A stretch of DNA of 36,652 nucleotides from an uncultured Collinsella sp. (GTDB lineage Bacteria; Actinomycetota; Coriobacteriia; Coriobacteriales; Coriobacteriaceae): the NCBI GenBank assembly GCA_900542315.1, contig UQMV01000018.1, positions 1 to 36,652 of the forward strand, written 5' to 3'. The position numbers and the translations under genes were made by a program. This document shows, one piece after another, positions 15,754 through 23,640 of the stretch (position 1 is its first letter; every line of letters starts with the position of its first letter). The notes below the pieces were generated by a model. That model had not been told where the DNA came from, ran no database searches, and worked only from the letters and a program-made list of their open reading frames with translations.

Positions 15754-16531
15754 GGTAGATCCTCTCGTCCGATTCCAGGAAGACGTTGAACACCACGTGG
15801 ATGCCCGGCCCGTTCCCGTCCAGCCATCCGCGCACCGTGCGGACCGCGATTTCTGCAGCTTCTTTTTGAGGGAATCCGAACACGCCGGTCCCGATGCAGC
15901 AGAACGCGATGCTTTCCGCCCCCGTCTCCCGGGCCGCGTCCAGGCAGCTTTCGTAGCAGCTCGCCAGGAGAGCCCGGTCTTCGTCGTCGGGGTTCCCGTC
16001 CGCGATGGGGCCCACGGTGTGCGCGACCCATTTCGCCGGCAGGTTGTAGGCCCCTGTCATCTTCGCCAGGCCCGTCGGCTCGGGGCGGCCCTGCGCCCGC
16101 ATGATGCGCGCGCATTCCGCGCGAAGCTGGATTCCGGCGTAGGTGTGGATGGCGTTGTCGATGCAGTGGTGGCCGGGCACCCAGCAGCCCAGCATCTGGG
16201 AGTTCGCCGCGTTCACGATGACGTCGGCCGCGAGCGTGGTGATGTCGCCGCGCCAGAGGCTCAGACGCCCATCGAGCGGCGTGCGGGGAAGCGCCCTCGC
16301 ATCGACGGTTCCCATCTCGGCGATGCGGGCCCGGAGCATGCGGTCCTGCGCGGCGAGGAACTCGTCGGCCGCCGGCATCGGCTCGCGCACGTTGACGAGG
16401 GCACGGTAGGCTTCGAAGAGGGCTCGCTCGTCGCCCTCCAGCGACGATGCCGTTTCGCGGGCTTTCTTTGCCCCGAAGCGCTCTTCCGCAAGATAGCGGA
16501 CACAGTGGGCGAGGTCTTCCATCCGCTTCAT
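15734..16531 (-). CDS. Zinc-containing macrodomain protein-ADP-ribose hydrolase
   Basis: This 265-residue macrodomain protein is of the SirTM-linked type and removes ADP-ribose from proteins modified by its sirtuin partner. Seen are VIVNAANSQMLG (about 105-115, ADP-ribose binding), the zinc signature C116-x4-H121-x-C123 in GCWVPGHHCIDNAIH, the diphosphate loop CIGTGVFGFP and an N-terminal helical extension of about 85 residues normal for the family. The start at 16531 is chosen because ATGA overlaps the stop of the upstream ferredoxin fragment, with GGAGG just before it; the reading frame is open further upstream but without family resemblance. It overlaps the sirtuin gene by 20 bases, so the two are likely translated together. 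Confidence 0.9.
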   Translation of the reverse strand: MKRMEDLAHCVRYLAEERFGAKKARETASSLEGDERALFEAYRALVNVREPMPAADEFLAAQDRMLRARIAEMGTVDARALPRTPLDGRLSLWRGDITTLAADVIVNAANSQMLGCWVPGHHCIDNAIHTYAGIQLRAECARIMRAQGRPEPTGLAKMTGAYNLPAKWVAHTVGPIADGNPDDEDRALLASCYESCLDAARETGAESIAFCCIGTGVFGFPQKEAAEIAVRTVRGWLDGNGPGIHVVFNVFLESDERIYRDILFG

Positions 16532-16686
16532 CCTCCTATCCTCCGTATCGTGCCGTGTGGGCACACCTCTTCGCACGGCCCACAGCGCAGGCACGACCCC
16601 TGGTCGATCCTGAACGTCCCGTCTTCGGCGCGTGCGATGCAGCCTTGCGGGCAGACGGCGGCGCATGCGCCGCGGCGTTCTCTGTT
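16528..16686 (-). pseudogene. 3' stump of a 2[4Fe-4S] ferredoxin gene
   Basis: The minus strand encodes 52 residues that contain GACAAVCPQGCIA and, further on, CLRCGPCEEVCPHG. The second motif is a complete C-x2-C-x2-C-x3-C cluster site. In the first, only the last two cysteines remain (CAAVCP), because an in-frame stop (16687-16689) lies just upstream and no start codon is available. The end overlaps the macrodomain start by ATGA, the spacing expected of a former co-translated gene. The fragment breaks off 11 bases from the stop of the NTF2-like gene, so that gene probably arrived by the event that removed the ferredoxin's 5' part. Confidence 0.75.
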
Positions 16687-16697
16687 CTACTGTTTCT

Positions 16698-17471
16698 CTA
16701 GAACTTGCCGTTCTCGTTCTGCCAATCGGACGGGTCGGCGATGGTCTCCATGACGTCCCAGTGCTCGGCGATCTTGCCGTCCTCCACGCGCCAGAGGTCG
16801 TAGTACGACGTGGGCTTGCCGCCGAAGGTGCCCTCGCTCACGCCCAGGACGAAGTTGCCCTGCGCGAGGACTTGGTGAGTCTTGTCGTAGACCATCTGGG
16901 TGCCCGCAGCGGCGAGCGCCTCGAGCGCAGCGCCCAGGCCGGAGAGTCCGTCGGCGATGCCGGTGTTGTGCTGGAGGTAAGCGTCGCCCGCGAAGTACTC
17001 CGGAGTCTTCTCGGGGTGCTTCCCCTGCATGACGTCCACGAGGAACGCCTCGACGAGGCCCCGGTTCTCCTCGGTCCTGTCGAGGTCGGTGGCCTCGGTG
17101 GCACCGTCGGTCTGCGTGCGGCCGGAGGGGTTCGGTCCGGCGACTTCGGCGAGGTTGTCCCAGTGCTCGGCGATGAGGCCCTCCTCGTTGAAGCGGAAGA
17201 TGTCGAAGGCCACCTGCTCGCCGGCCCCCGCGAAGTTGTAGACGGTCTGCAGGAACACCTTGTCGCCGTCCTCGAACGCGCGGATGTTTGTCACCGTCGT
17301 CTTGGCGGGGGCGGAGGCCAGGTACTCCACGGAGCCGACGAACGCGTCGCGGCCCGTGCCGTAGGCGAGGTTGTGCTGGATGTAGCCCTCGTCGAGGAGG
17401 CTCGCCGCCAGCTCGGCGTCTCCGGTGGCAAACGTGCCGATGAGGTCGAGTGCTTTCTGGATGTTGCTCAT
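16698..17471 (-). CDS. Two-domain NTF2/SnoaL-like protein
   Basis: The 257-residue product is made of two tandem NTF2-like domains (about 1-115 and 130-257), each with the SnoaL-type order: an N-terminal helix, YIQHN or YLQHN with its conserved His, and a late EHWD motif (AEHWDNLAEV and AEHWDVMETI). The start at 17471 is preferred because AAGGA lies 6 bases ahead; the ATG two codons earlier directly abuts that site. NTF2-like proteins of this kind are small-molecule binding or isomerase-like cavities; the ligand is unknown. An HxlR regulator is divergent from it, 143 bases away, and is its likely controller. The gene seems inserted next to a cut ferredoxin gene. Confidence 0.82.
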   Translation of the reverse strand: MSNIQKALDLIGTFATGDAELAASLLDEGYIQHNLAYGTGRDAFVGSVEYLASAPAKTTVTNIRAFEDGDKVFLQTVYNFAGAGEQVAFDIFRFNEEGLIAEHWDNLAEVAGPNPSGRTQTDGATEATDLDRTEENRGLVEAFLVDVMQGKHPEKTPEYFAGDAYLQHNTGIADGLSGLGAALEALAAAGTQMVYDKTHQVLAQGNFVLGVSEGTFGGKPTSYYDLWRVEDGKIAEHWDVMETIADPSDWQNENGKF

Positions 17472-17553
17472 TTCCATTCCTTTCCCTGTGGGTCTGCGGC
17501 CCTTCTCGCCGCTTGCTTGGCTTCATGGTAAAATGTGTGGTGCCAAATAAGAA

Positions 17554-17592
17554 GTAGGCACTATAAAGTGCTGTAGGTACTTAAAAGTAACC
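17554..17592. promoter_or_regulatory. Two HxlR-type operator palindromes
   Basis: GTAGGCACTATAAAGTGC (17554-17571) and GTAGGTACTTAAAAGTAACC (17573-17592) are related sites spaced 19 bases apart, each a near-palindrome with a 4-base centre (GCACT/AGTGC and GGTACT/AGTAACC). The form TACT-N4-AGTA is what HxlR/YodB-type regulators bind. TATAAA (17562-17567) inside the first site could be a -10 box. The location between the divergent NTF2-like and hxlR genes fits control of both. Confidence 0.65.
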
Positions 17593-17614
17593 ATATATGA
17601 ACAGGTGATATGTA

Positions 17615-17989
17615 ATGAGCGACGATGAAATCGGCTATACCGAGCACCGAAACGACGAGCTTCCCAAGAGAAGCGACCTTCCCGCCTGCCCGGTGGAGAC
17701 CTGCGTGTCCCTAATCGGCAGCAAGTGGAAGCTGCTCATAATGCGGGATTTGCTCCTGAACGGCTCGATGAGGTTCAAGGCCCTCCAGCGCAGCGTCGGA
17801 GGCGTCTCGCAGAAGGTCCTCACAACGAACCTGCGCAGCATGGAGGATGCGGGACTCGTCGTCAGGAGGGTCTACGCGGAGGTCCCGCCCCGCGTTGAGT
17901 ACTCCCTCACGGAGCTGGGGCAGAGCCTGAGGCCCATCATGGACTCCATGTGGGCTTGGGGGGAGTCCTATCAGGCTTTAGCGAAGTGA
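17615..17989 (+). CDS. HxlR family winged-helix regulator
   Basis: This 124-residue DNA-binding regulator matches the HxlR family over its whole length. CPVETCVSLIGSKWKLLIMRD is shown in two parts: CPVETC (25-30), then IGSKWKLLIMRDLL (34-47). FKALQRSVGGVSQKVLT is the recognition helix region, and RVEYSLTELGQSL the wing. HxlR proteins bind as dimers and often sense reactive electrophiles or redox state through the N-terminal cysteine; Cys25 is at that place. ATG 17615 is preceded by a modest AGGTGAT site. It is divergently placed to the NTF2-like gene and faces two palindromic operators, so autoregulation plus control of that gene is likely. Confidence 0.92.
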   Translation: MSDDEIGYTEHRNDELPKRSDLPACPVETCVSLIGSKWKLLIMRDLLLNGSMRFKALQRSVGGVSQKVLTTNLRSMEDAGLVVRRVYAEVPPRVEYSLTELGQSLRPIMDSMWAWGESYQALAK

Positions 17990-18228
17990 AGTCCAATACA
18001 GATAATGAGGACGAGAGCAAGCAGAACCGCCATACGAAGGGCAGCTGTTACTACGTCTGGAAGGGCGTCTACGAGATCATGGAGCTCTTCCCGGAGTATC
18101 TGCCCAACACGTATCAGGCGCTCAAGGCGTTCGCGCTCAACAAGACGGTCCCGTCCATGAAGGTGGCCAAGGAGATTCTTGACGACATGATCGAGGCCAA
18201 CAAGGATTTCTGGCCTGAGCTTAAGTAA
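17986..18228 (+). pseudogene. Unrecognised gene fragment (C-terminal part)
   Basis: An open frame runs through the end of hxlR to 18228. Its last 50 residues or so (from ATG 18079, MELFPEYLPNTYQALKAFAL, ending FWPELK) look like a real, conserved C-terminus with helical, protein-like composition. There is no ribosome site for any possible start after the hxlR stop. It is probably the 3' remainder of a longer gene whose front was lost when the NTF2-hxlR segment was inserted, but I do not recognise the family. A true small protein from 18079 is the alternative. Confidence 0.45.
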
Positions 18229-18283
18229 CGAGACCTTCGACGGCCCGGCTGCGAACGGTTCACTGCGGCCCCTGAGGTCCATC

Positions 18284-18345
18284 GGCTCCCCTTGGGGTAC
18301 ATCCCAGGGGGAGTCTCTCAGAAGCGTCCCAAGGGGCGCTTTTTG
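18284..18345 (+). terminator. Double hairpin and terminator
   Basis: A 13-bp stem with two mismatches or wobble pairs (18284-18296 with 18303-18315) is followed by the hairpin AGCGTCC/GGGCGCT (from 18323) and TTTTT at 18340-18344. The second hairpin is a standard intrinsic terminator; the first may be a processing or stabilising stem. Confidence 0.7.
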
Positions 18346-18372
18346 TGTATATAAAGGCAAAAGGGATATTCA

Positions 18373-18438
18373 ATGAAAACCCTGGCTGATCTGTGGTCCT
18401 CGTTTATTTCGGCTGGCTATATTACAGATTCTCGGTGA
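18373..18438 (+). CDS. Possible 21-residue leader peptide
   Basis: ATG 18373 follows AAGGGA by 6 bases and opens a 21-codon frame (MKTLADLWSSFISAGYITDS plus Arg) ending 47 bases before a palindrome cluster. It may be a small leader or the front of a truncated gene. Length and position alone cannot prove translation. Confidence 0.2.
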   Translation: MKTLADLWSSFISAGYITDSR

Positions 18439-18484
18439 CCTTGCGCAGCAAAGGCAAAACGCTCCGTAGTCGTTGCGTCGTATC

Positions 18485-18525
18485 TACAACGATTTGATAA
18501 TCGTTGTACAATCGTTGCAACGATT
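18485..18525. promoter_or_regulatory. Palindromic operator cluster ahead of the AlbA_2 gene
   Basis: Perfect 10-bp arms TACAACGATT (18485-18494) and AATCGTTGTA (18499-18508) are followed by the perfect 16-bp palindrome AATCGTTGCAACGATT (18510-18525). This gives four copies of the half-site CAACGATT, alternating in direction, within 41 bases. They end 17 bases before the start codon, an ideal place for a repressor, probably the downstream protein itself or a lost neighbour. Confidence 0.75.
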
Positions 18526-18542
18526 TAGGGATAGGAGCGGCT

Positions 18543-19799
18543 ATGCAGAGAGAAACTGATGACCTGGAATATAAATCCGAAATCAACAGGGGCTTTTTGA
18601 AGACGGTGAGCGCGTTCGCCAATTTCAACGGCGGCCGCATAGTGTTCGGTGTTGACGACGATGGCACTGTGGTGGGGCTCGATAACCCTAAGCAGGCATG
18701 CCTAGACATCGAGAACAGGATCAACGACTCGATTTCGCCGCGTCCGTCGTTTCTTCTAGAGATAGGAGAAAATGGAAGAACGGTCGAGCTTTCGGTAGAG
18801 GAGGGGCTTGATAAACCCTATTTGAGCGGCGGTAAGGCCTACAGAAGGTCGGACTCCGCAACGGTTGAGGTGGACGGCGTGGAGCTGAAACGTCTCATAC
18901 TGGAAGGGCAGAACCTCAGCTTCGATGCGCTGCCCGCCCGTTCTGGCGACCTTGAATTCACCGTTTTGGGAAAGAGGCTGTCAAGTGCTTTGGGCGTCAA
19001 TGCCCTGACGAACGACGTCATGAGGACACTCGGCCTGCTCGACGGAGACGCGTTTACCAATGCTGCGGCGTTGCTCGCCGACGAGAATGCGTTCTCAGGA
19101 ATTGACATGGCTAAGTTCGGGGCGGACCACGATACTATTCTTGATAGGGAAACCGTAAAGGGCGTTTCTGTGATCGCTCAGTTCGACCGCGCGATAGCGT
19201 TTTTCGAAAGGTATTGCGAGTACGAGGCCATTGAGGGCGCAGACAGGGTGTCGGTGGAAAGGATTCCGAAAAAAGCCTTCCGCGAGGCCATTGCGAATGC
19301 CCTCGCGCATCGCACCTGGGATGTGGACGCATGCGTAAGGATCTCGCTTTCAGATGACGATGCGGAGATCGTCTCGCCGGGAGGGTTGGTTCCGGGAATG
19401 ACGAAAGAAGCGTACCTCGAGGGTCGTTTCTCCCTGCTCAGGAACCCAGTGCTTGCCGAGAGCATGTTCCGCGCGGGGCTCATTGAGAAGTTTGGGACGG
19501 GCGTGCGCCGTATAAGGCGTGCGTACGAGGGCACCGGGTCTTCACCGAGTTTCGAGGTGGGCGACGGCTACATCTCCGTCAAACTCCCCTTCGTCGATAG
19601 ACGATGCGCGCTGACGGACGAGGAACGGCTGGTGCTCGATGCCATTCCGGAAAACAGGCTCGTGTCGCGCTCGACCGTGTCGGAGGTGACCGGATACGAG
19701 AAGACGAAGACGGTGCGTCAGCTGAACTCCCTTGTGGGCAAGGGCTACCTAAGGCAAGAGGGGGAAGGCCGCGGAAGAAGATATGCTCGTGCAGATTAA
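18543..19799 (+). CDS. AlbA_2/Schlafen-type DNA-binding ATPase, RecG-like
   Basis: The product has 418 residues. ATG 18543 has AGGAG (18533-18537) 5 bases ahead. The N-terminal AlbA_2 domain (about 1-115) is clear from LEYKSEI, LKTVSAFANFNGGRIVFG and GVDDDGTVVGL. The middle and C-terminal part resembles the RecG-like HATPase_c_4 domain, with FREAIANALAHRTW near residue 240 and LIEKFGTGVRRI near 320. A winged-helix segment ends the protein (SRSTVSEVTGYEKTKTVRQL). Such proteins are widespread putative regulators, often in accessory DNA, and some are thought to act in phage defence or mobile-element control; the role here is not known. An operator cluster directly upstream suggests self-regulation. 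Confidence 0.85.
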   Translation: MQRETDDLEYKSEINRGFLKTVSAFANFNGGRIVFGVDDDGTVVGLDNPKQACLDIENRINDSISPRPSFLLEIGENGRTVELSVEEGLDKPYLSGGKAYRRSDSATVEVDGVELKRLILEGQNLSFDALPARSGDLEFTVLGKRLSSALGVNALTNDVMRTLGLLDGDAFTNAAALLADENAFSGIDMAKFGADHDTILDRETVKGVSVIAQFDRAIAFFERYCEYEAIEGADRVSVERIPKKAFREAIANALAHRTWDVDACVRISLSDDDAEIVSPGGLVPGMTKEAYLEGRFSLLRNPVLAESMFRAGLIEKFGTGVRRIRRAYEGTGSSPSFEVGDGYISVKLPFVDRRCALTDEERLVLDAIPENRLVSRSTVSEVTGYEKTKTVRQLNSLVGKGYLRQEGEGRGRRYARAD

Positions 19800-19854
19800 G
19801 GCTTCAGGCTGCGAGTGGGAGCAAGTTCGTCCTTAAAAATGTTCCGACAATCAT

Positions 19855-19876
19855 TTTTACGTCCCTTTTACGTCCC
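19855..19876 (+). repeat. 11-bp tandem duplication
   Basis: TTTTACGTCCC occurs twice in direct succession (19855-19865 and 19866-19876), about 60 bases after the AlbA_2 gene. It could mark a recombination junction or a footprint of a lost insertion. Confidence 0.6.
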
Positions 19877-20245
19877 GAGGCGAATCGACGCGGGGAGCAA
19901 GCGGCAGTTTCTAGAATAGATGTATGAATATGTTGACGTTAACAATAGCTGTACGGAAATTGACTATCTAGTTTGTAGGGTATCCTTGCAGGTACATGAG
20001 CGATCACTCACAGTCAAATATCGACCGTTCACAGATTGAGCGGGTTAAAACAAAATGTTGTACAAATAACAACAGAGTGTCATGTATCTATATTTGCCGA
20101 CAATTTTACCTGCGGTTTTCTAATAATAGAAAAATCGAATAACACTGCATAAGTTGAATAAATGTCAAGAAAAAAGACTCTGAAAAAAGAAATTGAAAGA
20201 ATTGGGCTTTTCGTTGTTTAAACAATGAGTAATAATATGCACATC

Positions 20246-20274
20246 GAGCGCGAGCAATTATAGGTTGCGCGCTC
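20246..20274 (+). promoter_or_regulatory. Hairpin in the presumed pilus leader RNA
   Basis: GAGCGCG plus CAA (20246-20252 and 20255-20257, with a 2-base bulge) pairs with TTG plus CGCGCTC (20265-20274). It is a stable stem about 40 bases before the ribosome site of the first pilus gene. There is no T-run, so attenuation is less likely than RNA stabilisation or protein binding. Confidence 0.4.
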
Positions 20275-20327
20275 AAGGTTAATTCGCGGAAGAGCAAGAT
20301 CGCGGTCTCTTGGGGGAGGAGGCATCG

Positions 20328-23300
20328 ATGACGGCAAATTCAGATAAATCTAAGCAGGACAATAAAGCGGCACATCGTGTGCTGGCAGGTGTTTTGTGCG
20401 GAGCTTCCGTTTTGAGCCTGGTACTGTCGCTCGTTATGCCCCCGATCTCGCAGGCCATCGCCAGCGACACCCAGACAGTTTTTACAGAGGAAACTGTAAT
20501 GGGGGGGGGGTTCCTCAAGTGACTCCGCTGCTGTAGGTAACACCAACGAGGATGCCGAAAACCAGAATAGCGCCGCCATCTCTGCGAGCGCGGCTATCAC
20601 TGTGGACAAGGGCATCTACAAGCCCGCGTCTATCGGTATCGGTACGGATGTAAACACCTCCCAAAATGATCCGGGTGTGGCCACGTTCGTTGGTGGAGAT
20701 ATGTACGTGGGTGGCAAACCTGCGAACGTGGGTGGCAAACCTGCGAACCCCTTGTGCCTCACGTCCAGTAATGTTGCTGGTTCTTACGCTGTAGAGGCCG
20801 AGGGCCTCACCATTGTCCAGGGGAAGCTTGCGCTCAATCCCCTCAAGGATAGCTGGCCTTACACGGATGGTGATAACAATAGGTCCGGCGCCGGCTTCCG
20901 CTTCGGTACCGTTGGCTTCGGTGCGCAGTTCCGCCCATCTGATCGTAGCGTGGTGCTTGCGGTTGCGGGCTTGAGTAGCGCGACCTCTATCAAAGAAATC
21001 CAAGTTGGCACAAATGAGCCTGCATCGGCGGCCGTTGGTGCCTGGAATAAGGGCGCATGGGTTGGCCAACAGAAGCCCTCGCATAGCGCTGATGCCAGTG
21101 GCTACGACTATACCGCGGCCATTGCGGGCAATCGTACAAACTGGATGAACAACCCCAAACGCCAGTCTGTTGTAAAGACGCAGGGCAATTGGGACGATGA
21201 GGGCCTGTTCAAAGGCAATGGCAGCGGCGCGAGCATCATGGCGGACATCAACGGTAAGGATTACACCAATTACCTGGAGTCCGAAGTAAAGGCGAAGATC
21301 TCCACGCCCCTCGCAAGGCTTAAGCCCACCGGGAGTTACACGGTCGGTGTTGCTGAGCCGACTAAGCAGAATTCCAAATACATGATTACAAAGTACAACA
21401 AAACGGAGCAGTACGGCCTCACGTTCAGCGACTCCACCAAGACCTTTGAGCGCAAGACGAACTATACCGACGTTAACGGCAACAACGTTTCCGGCGAGGT
21501 GGCCCTTGTCAACAACGAGAAGCTCATCACGTTTACCAGCGATACGAACTCTCCGCTACAAGTCTTTAACCTCAAGGCGTCCGATCTTACCAACTCCATT
21601 GACGACGGCACGACCCGCACGACCTACCGTGGCGTGGACTTCAGCTTCAGGAATATACCTGAGGACGCTTCCGTGGTCGTCAACATCATCGATGATGGGG
21701 GCAAGTCTGCGATTCCGGTTGAGTTCAACACCGGCTGGCGCTTCTGGTGGAACGATACGGAAATCTCCCGCGGGTACGAGGAGGCTAACACCCCTGAGGC
21801 TAAGAACCTCAGGGCTCAGTACTCCACTGCCGCCCAGAGCATCTTGTGGAATTTCGCAACGGCCAGCCAGGTCACCATCCGCGGTGGTATGGCCCTTGAG
21901 GGCAATCCTGAGTTTGGTGGGGACGGGAAGTGGACCGACGACGACCCGGCAGCCGCCATGTTGGGCAGTATCGTTGTTCCCAACGGCAGCTTCGAGGATC
22001 ACGTGACCACCAACGGGCGCGTTTATGTTGGCGGGGACTTCCAGATGTACAACCCCACGGAAGCGGGGAATTTCACTGAGGGTAAATCGTCTTCCGTCAT
22101 CGATATGGATCAAGAGCGTCACAATTTCCCGTGGTCCGGGTCGTATACGCCCGACGGCTCCGCCATTGCGTGGAGCAAGGTCGATGCGGCGGACGGCAAC
22201 ACGCCGCTCGCAGGTTCTGAGTGGGCGATTTACGCGAGCGAGAATGATGCGAAGAACAATCAGCACAGCATCGTCTCCATTGTGGATAACGGTATGAATG
22301 ACTTCGATCCTACCGTTGGCACCATTCAGTTCAAGTACCTGAACCAGAAGGCCAATATTGGCAACCCTAATGACAAAGACTACTTCACGTACTACATTCG
22401 CGAGACTAAGGCGCCGGAGGGCTACAAGCTTTCCAATGAGATCTATACCTCGAAGATGTTCCACACGGGCGATGAACTTAACTTTGTGGGCAACGTGGAC
22501 GCCAACGGCAACGAGATTTCCGGTCCGCAGAGCGCCCTCCCCAACACCAAGATCACCGGTACGGTGTCTTGGACCAAGGTGGAGGAGGGCGACGCAGGAC
22601 ACACTCCTTTGGCTGGTTCTGAGTGGAAGCTCACCAAGACTAAGGACGCCGATGGTACGGACGTTAACCAGTCCTGGACCGTGAGCGATCAGTCGGATTC
22701 GGGTGAGATCACGTGGAAAGACATTGATGGCACGTCTGGCAAGTTCAAGCTCGAGGGCCTGCTGCCGGGTACGTACACGCTTGTTGAGACCCAGGCTCCG
22801 ATTGGCTACAACTTGAATGACGCGGGTTACGAGTTCAAGGTGTTCAAGGACGGCTCCATTACGTGGACCGAGGGAAAGAGCCCGACGATTGCCGGGAACA
22901 ACGTCTACATTTTCGACGCTCTTGCCACCACGTCCGTGAAGATCCCGGTGACCAAATCGGTTCGCAATACGGATTGGCCTACTGCCGACGGCAGCTATGT
23001 GCCGTTCGAGTTCAGCATTGAGGCTACGGGTGACTACGCAGACACGGCCCCCAAGCCCATTTCTGTTGCCCCAAAGGCAGGGGAGACCGACGCCACCAAG
23101 CTCAACAACATCACGGCGGCCTTTGGCGCGATGACGTTCAACAAGAAGCACCTGTCCACTGAAGCAGGCACCAATAAAGATTACGCCAAGACCTACACCT
23201 ACACGGTGAAGGAGGTCGCGCCTGCCACCGGTGCCATCGACAAGCTCCGCTACTCCAAGGCCGAGTACCAGGTGGCCGTCACGGTGAAGGCCAAGCTGAA

Positions 23301-23601
23301 TGACGCCGGCAAGTACTCCGGCCTCACCACCTCCACCACGGTCACGCAGGTGAAGGACGACATGGGCAACACCGTTAATAAGGACATCGGCACCGTCGAC
23401 GCGCCCAACGCCATTCCCGCCTCCGCCTTCACCAACGTGAAAGTTCTCACGGACCTCCCGCTCACCGGCGCGGGTTGGACCGAAAACTCCATGCTCCTCG
23501 TGGGCGCCGGTCTCATGCTTCTGGGCGGCATCGCCGCGGGAGCGTATTGGTTCGCTACAAAGCGCCGCCAGGACGACCCGTCCGATGGCGCTGGTAGATA
23601 A
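20328..23601 (+). CDS. LPXTG adhesin-type pilin, frame broken at a G10 tract (phase OFF)
   Basis: GGAGGAGG (20315-20322) precedes ATG 20328. The first 45 residues are a signal peptide (cleavage likely after SQAIA). The frame then meets ten G (20501-20510) and stops at 20522, giving 64 residues. A second frame, open from 20500 to 23601, continues at once; with nine or twelve G the two join into about 1090 residues. The mature part holds a choice-of-anchor A adhesin domain (TSQNDPGVATFVGGDMYVGG near its start, WNFATASQVTIRGGMALEG later). Two SpaA/Cna-B domains follow (ETKAPEGY, LPGTYTLVETQAPIGY), then a Spy0128/FctA-type isopeptide pilin domain, and the sorting signal LPLTG with membrane span and basic tail. 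It is likely the tip or adhesive subunit of the pilus made by the next two genes. Slippage of the tract would switch it on and off; sequencing error is the alternative. Confidence 0.85.
20501..20510 (+). repeat. Homopolymer G10, candidate phase-variation switch
   Basis: Ten consecutive G lie 57 codons into the adhesin gene, just after the signal peptide. In the upstream frame they give Met-Gly-Gly-Gly-Phe-Leu-Lys-stop; with one G fewer they give Met-Gly-Gly-Gly-Ser-Ser-Ser and the frame stays open for more than 1000 codons. No other homopolymer of this length was noticed in the window. Confidence 0.85.
20707..20748 (+). repeat. Two exact 21-bp tandem units in the adhesin gene
   Basis: The 21-bp unit 20707-20727 is repeated exactly at 20728-20748 and encodes the heptapeptide VGGKPAN twice. 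It keeps the frame. Because the copies are identical, it is probably a recent duplication. Confidence 0.85.
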
Positions 23602-23640
23602 ATGTTTATGAATGTCGGGCTCATTTCTGAAAGGGGAATC

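Larger units (their letters stand above)
19800..20327. other. AT-rich intergenic region ahead of the pilus locus
   Basis: No gene is supported in this 528-bp gap. From about 19920 to 20235 the sequence is much richer in A and T than anywhere else in the window, with many stop codons in all frames. It contains an 11-bp tandem duplication at 19855, TTGACG (19933-19938) and TTGACT (19960-19965) as possible -35 boxes, TATCCT (19981-19986) at a short 15-base spacing as a poor -10 box, and a hairpin at 20246. It is likely the regulatory region and 5' leader of the pilus genes. Confidence 0.55.

Noticed and set aside
14845..16753. Long + strand frames over the sirtuin and macrodomain genes
   Set aside because: The minus-strand proteins have complete catalytic motifs; the + strand frames are Val/Arg/Ala-rich shadows.
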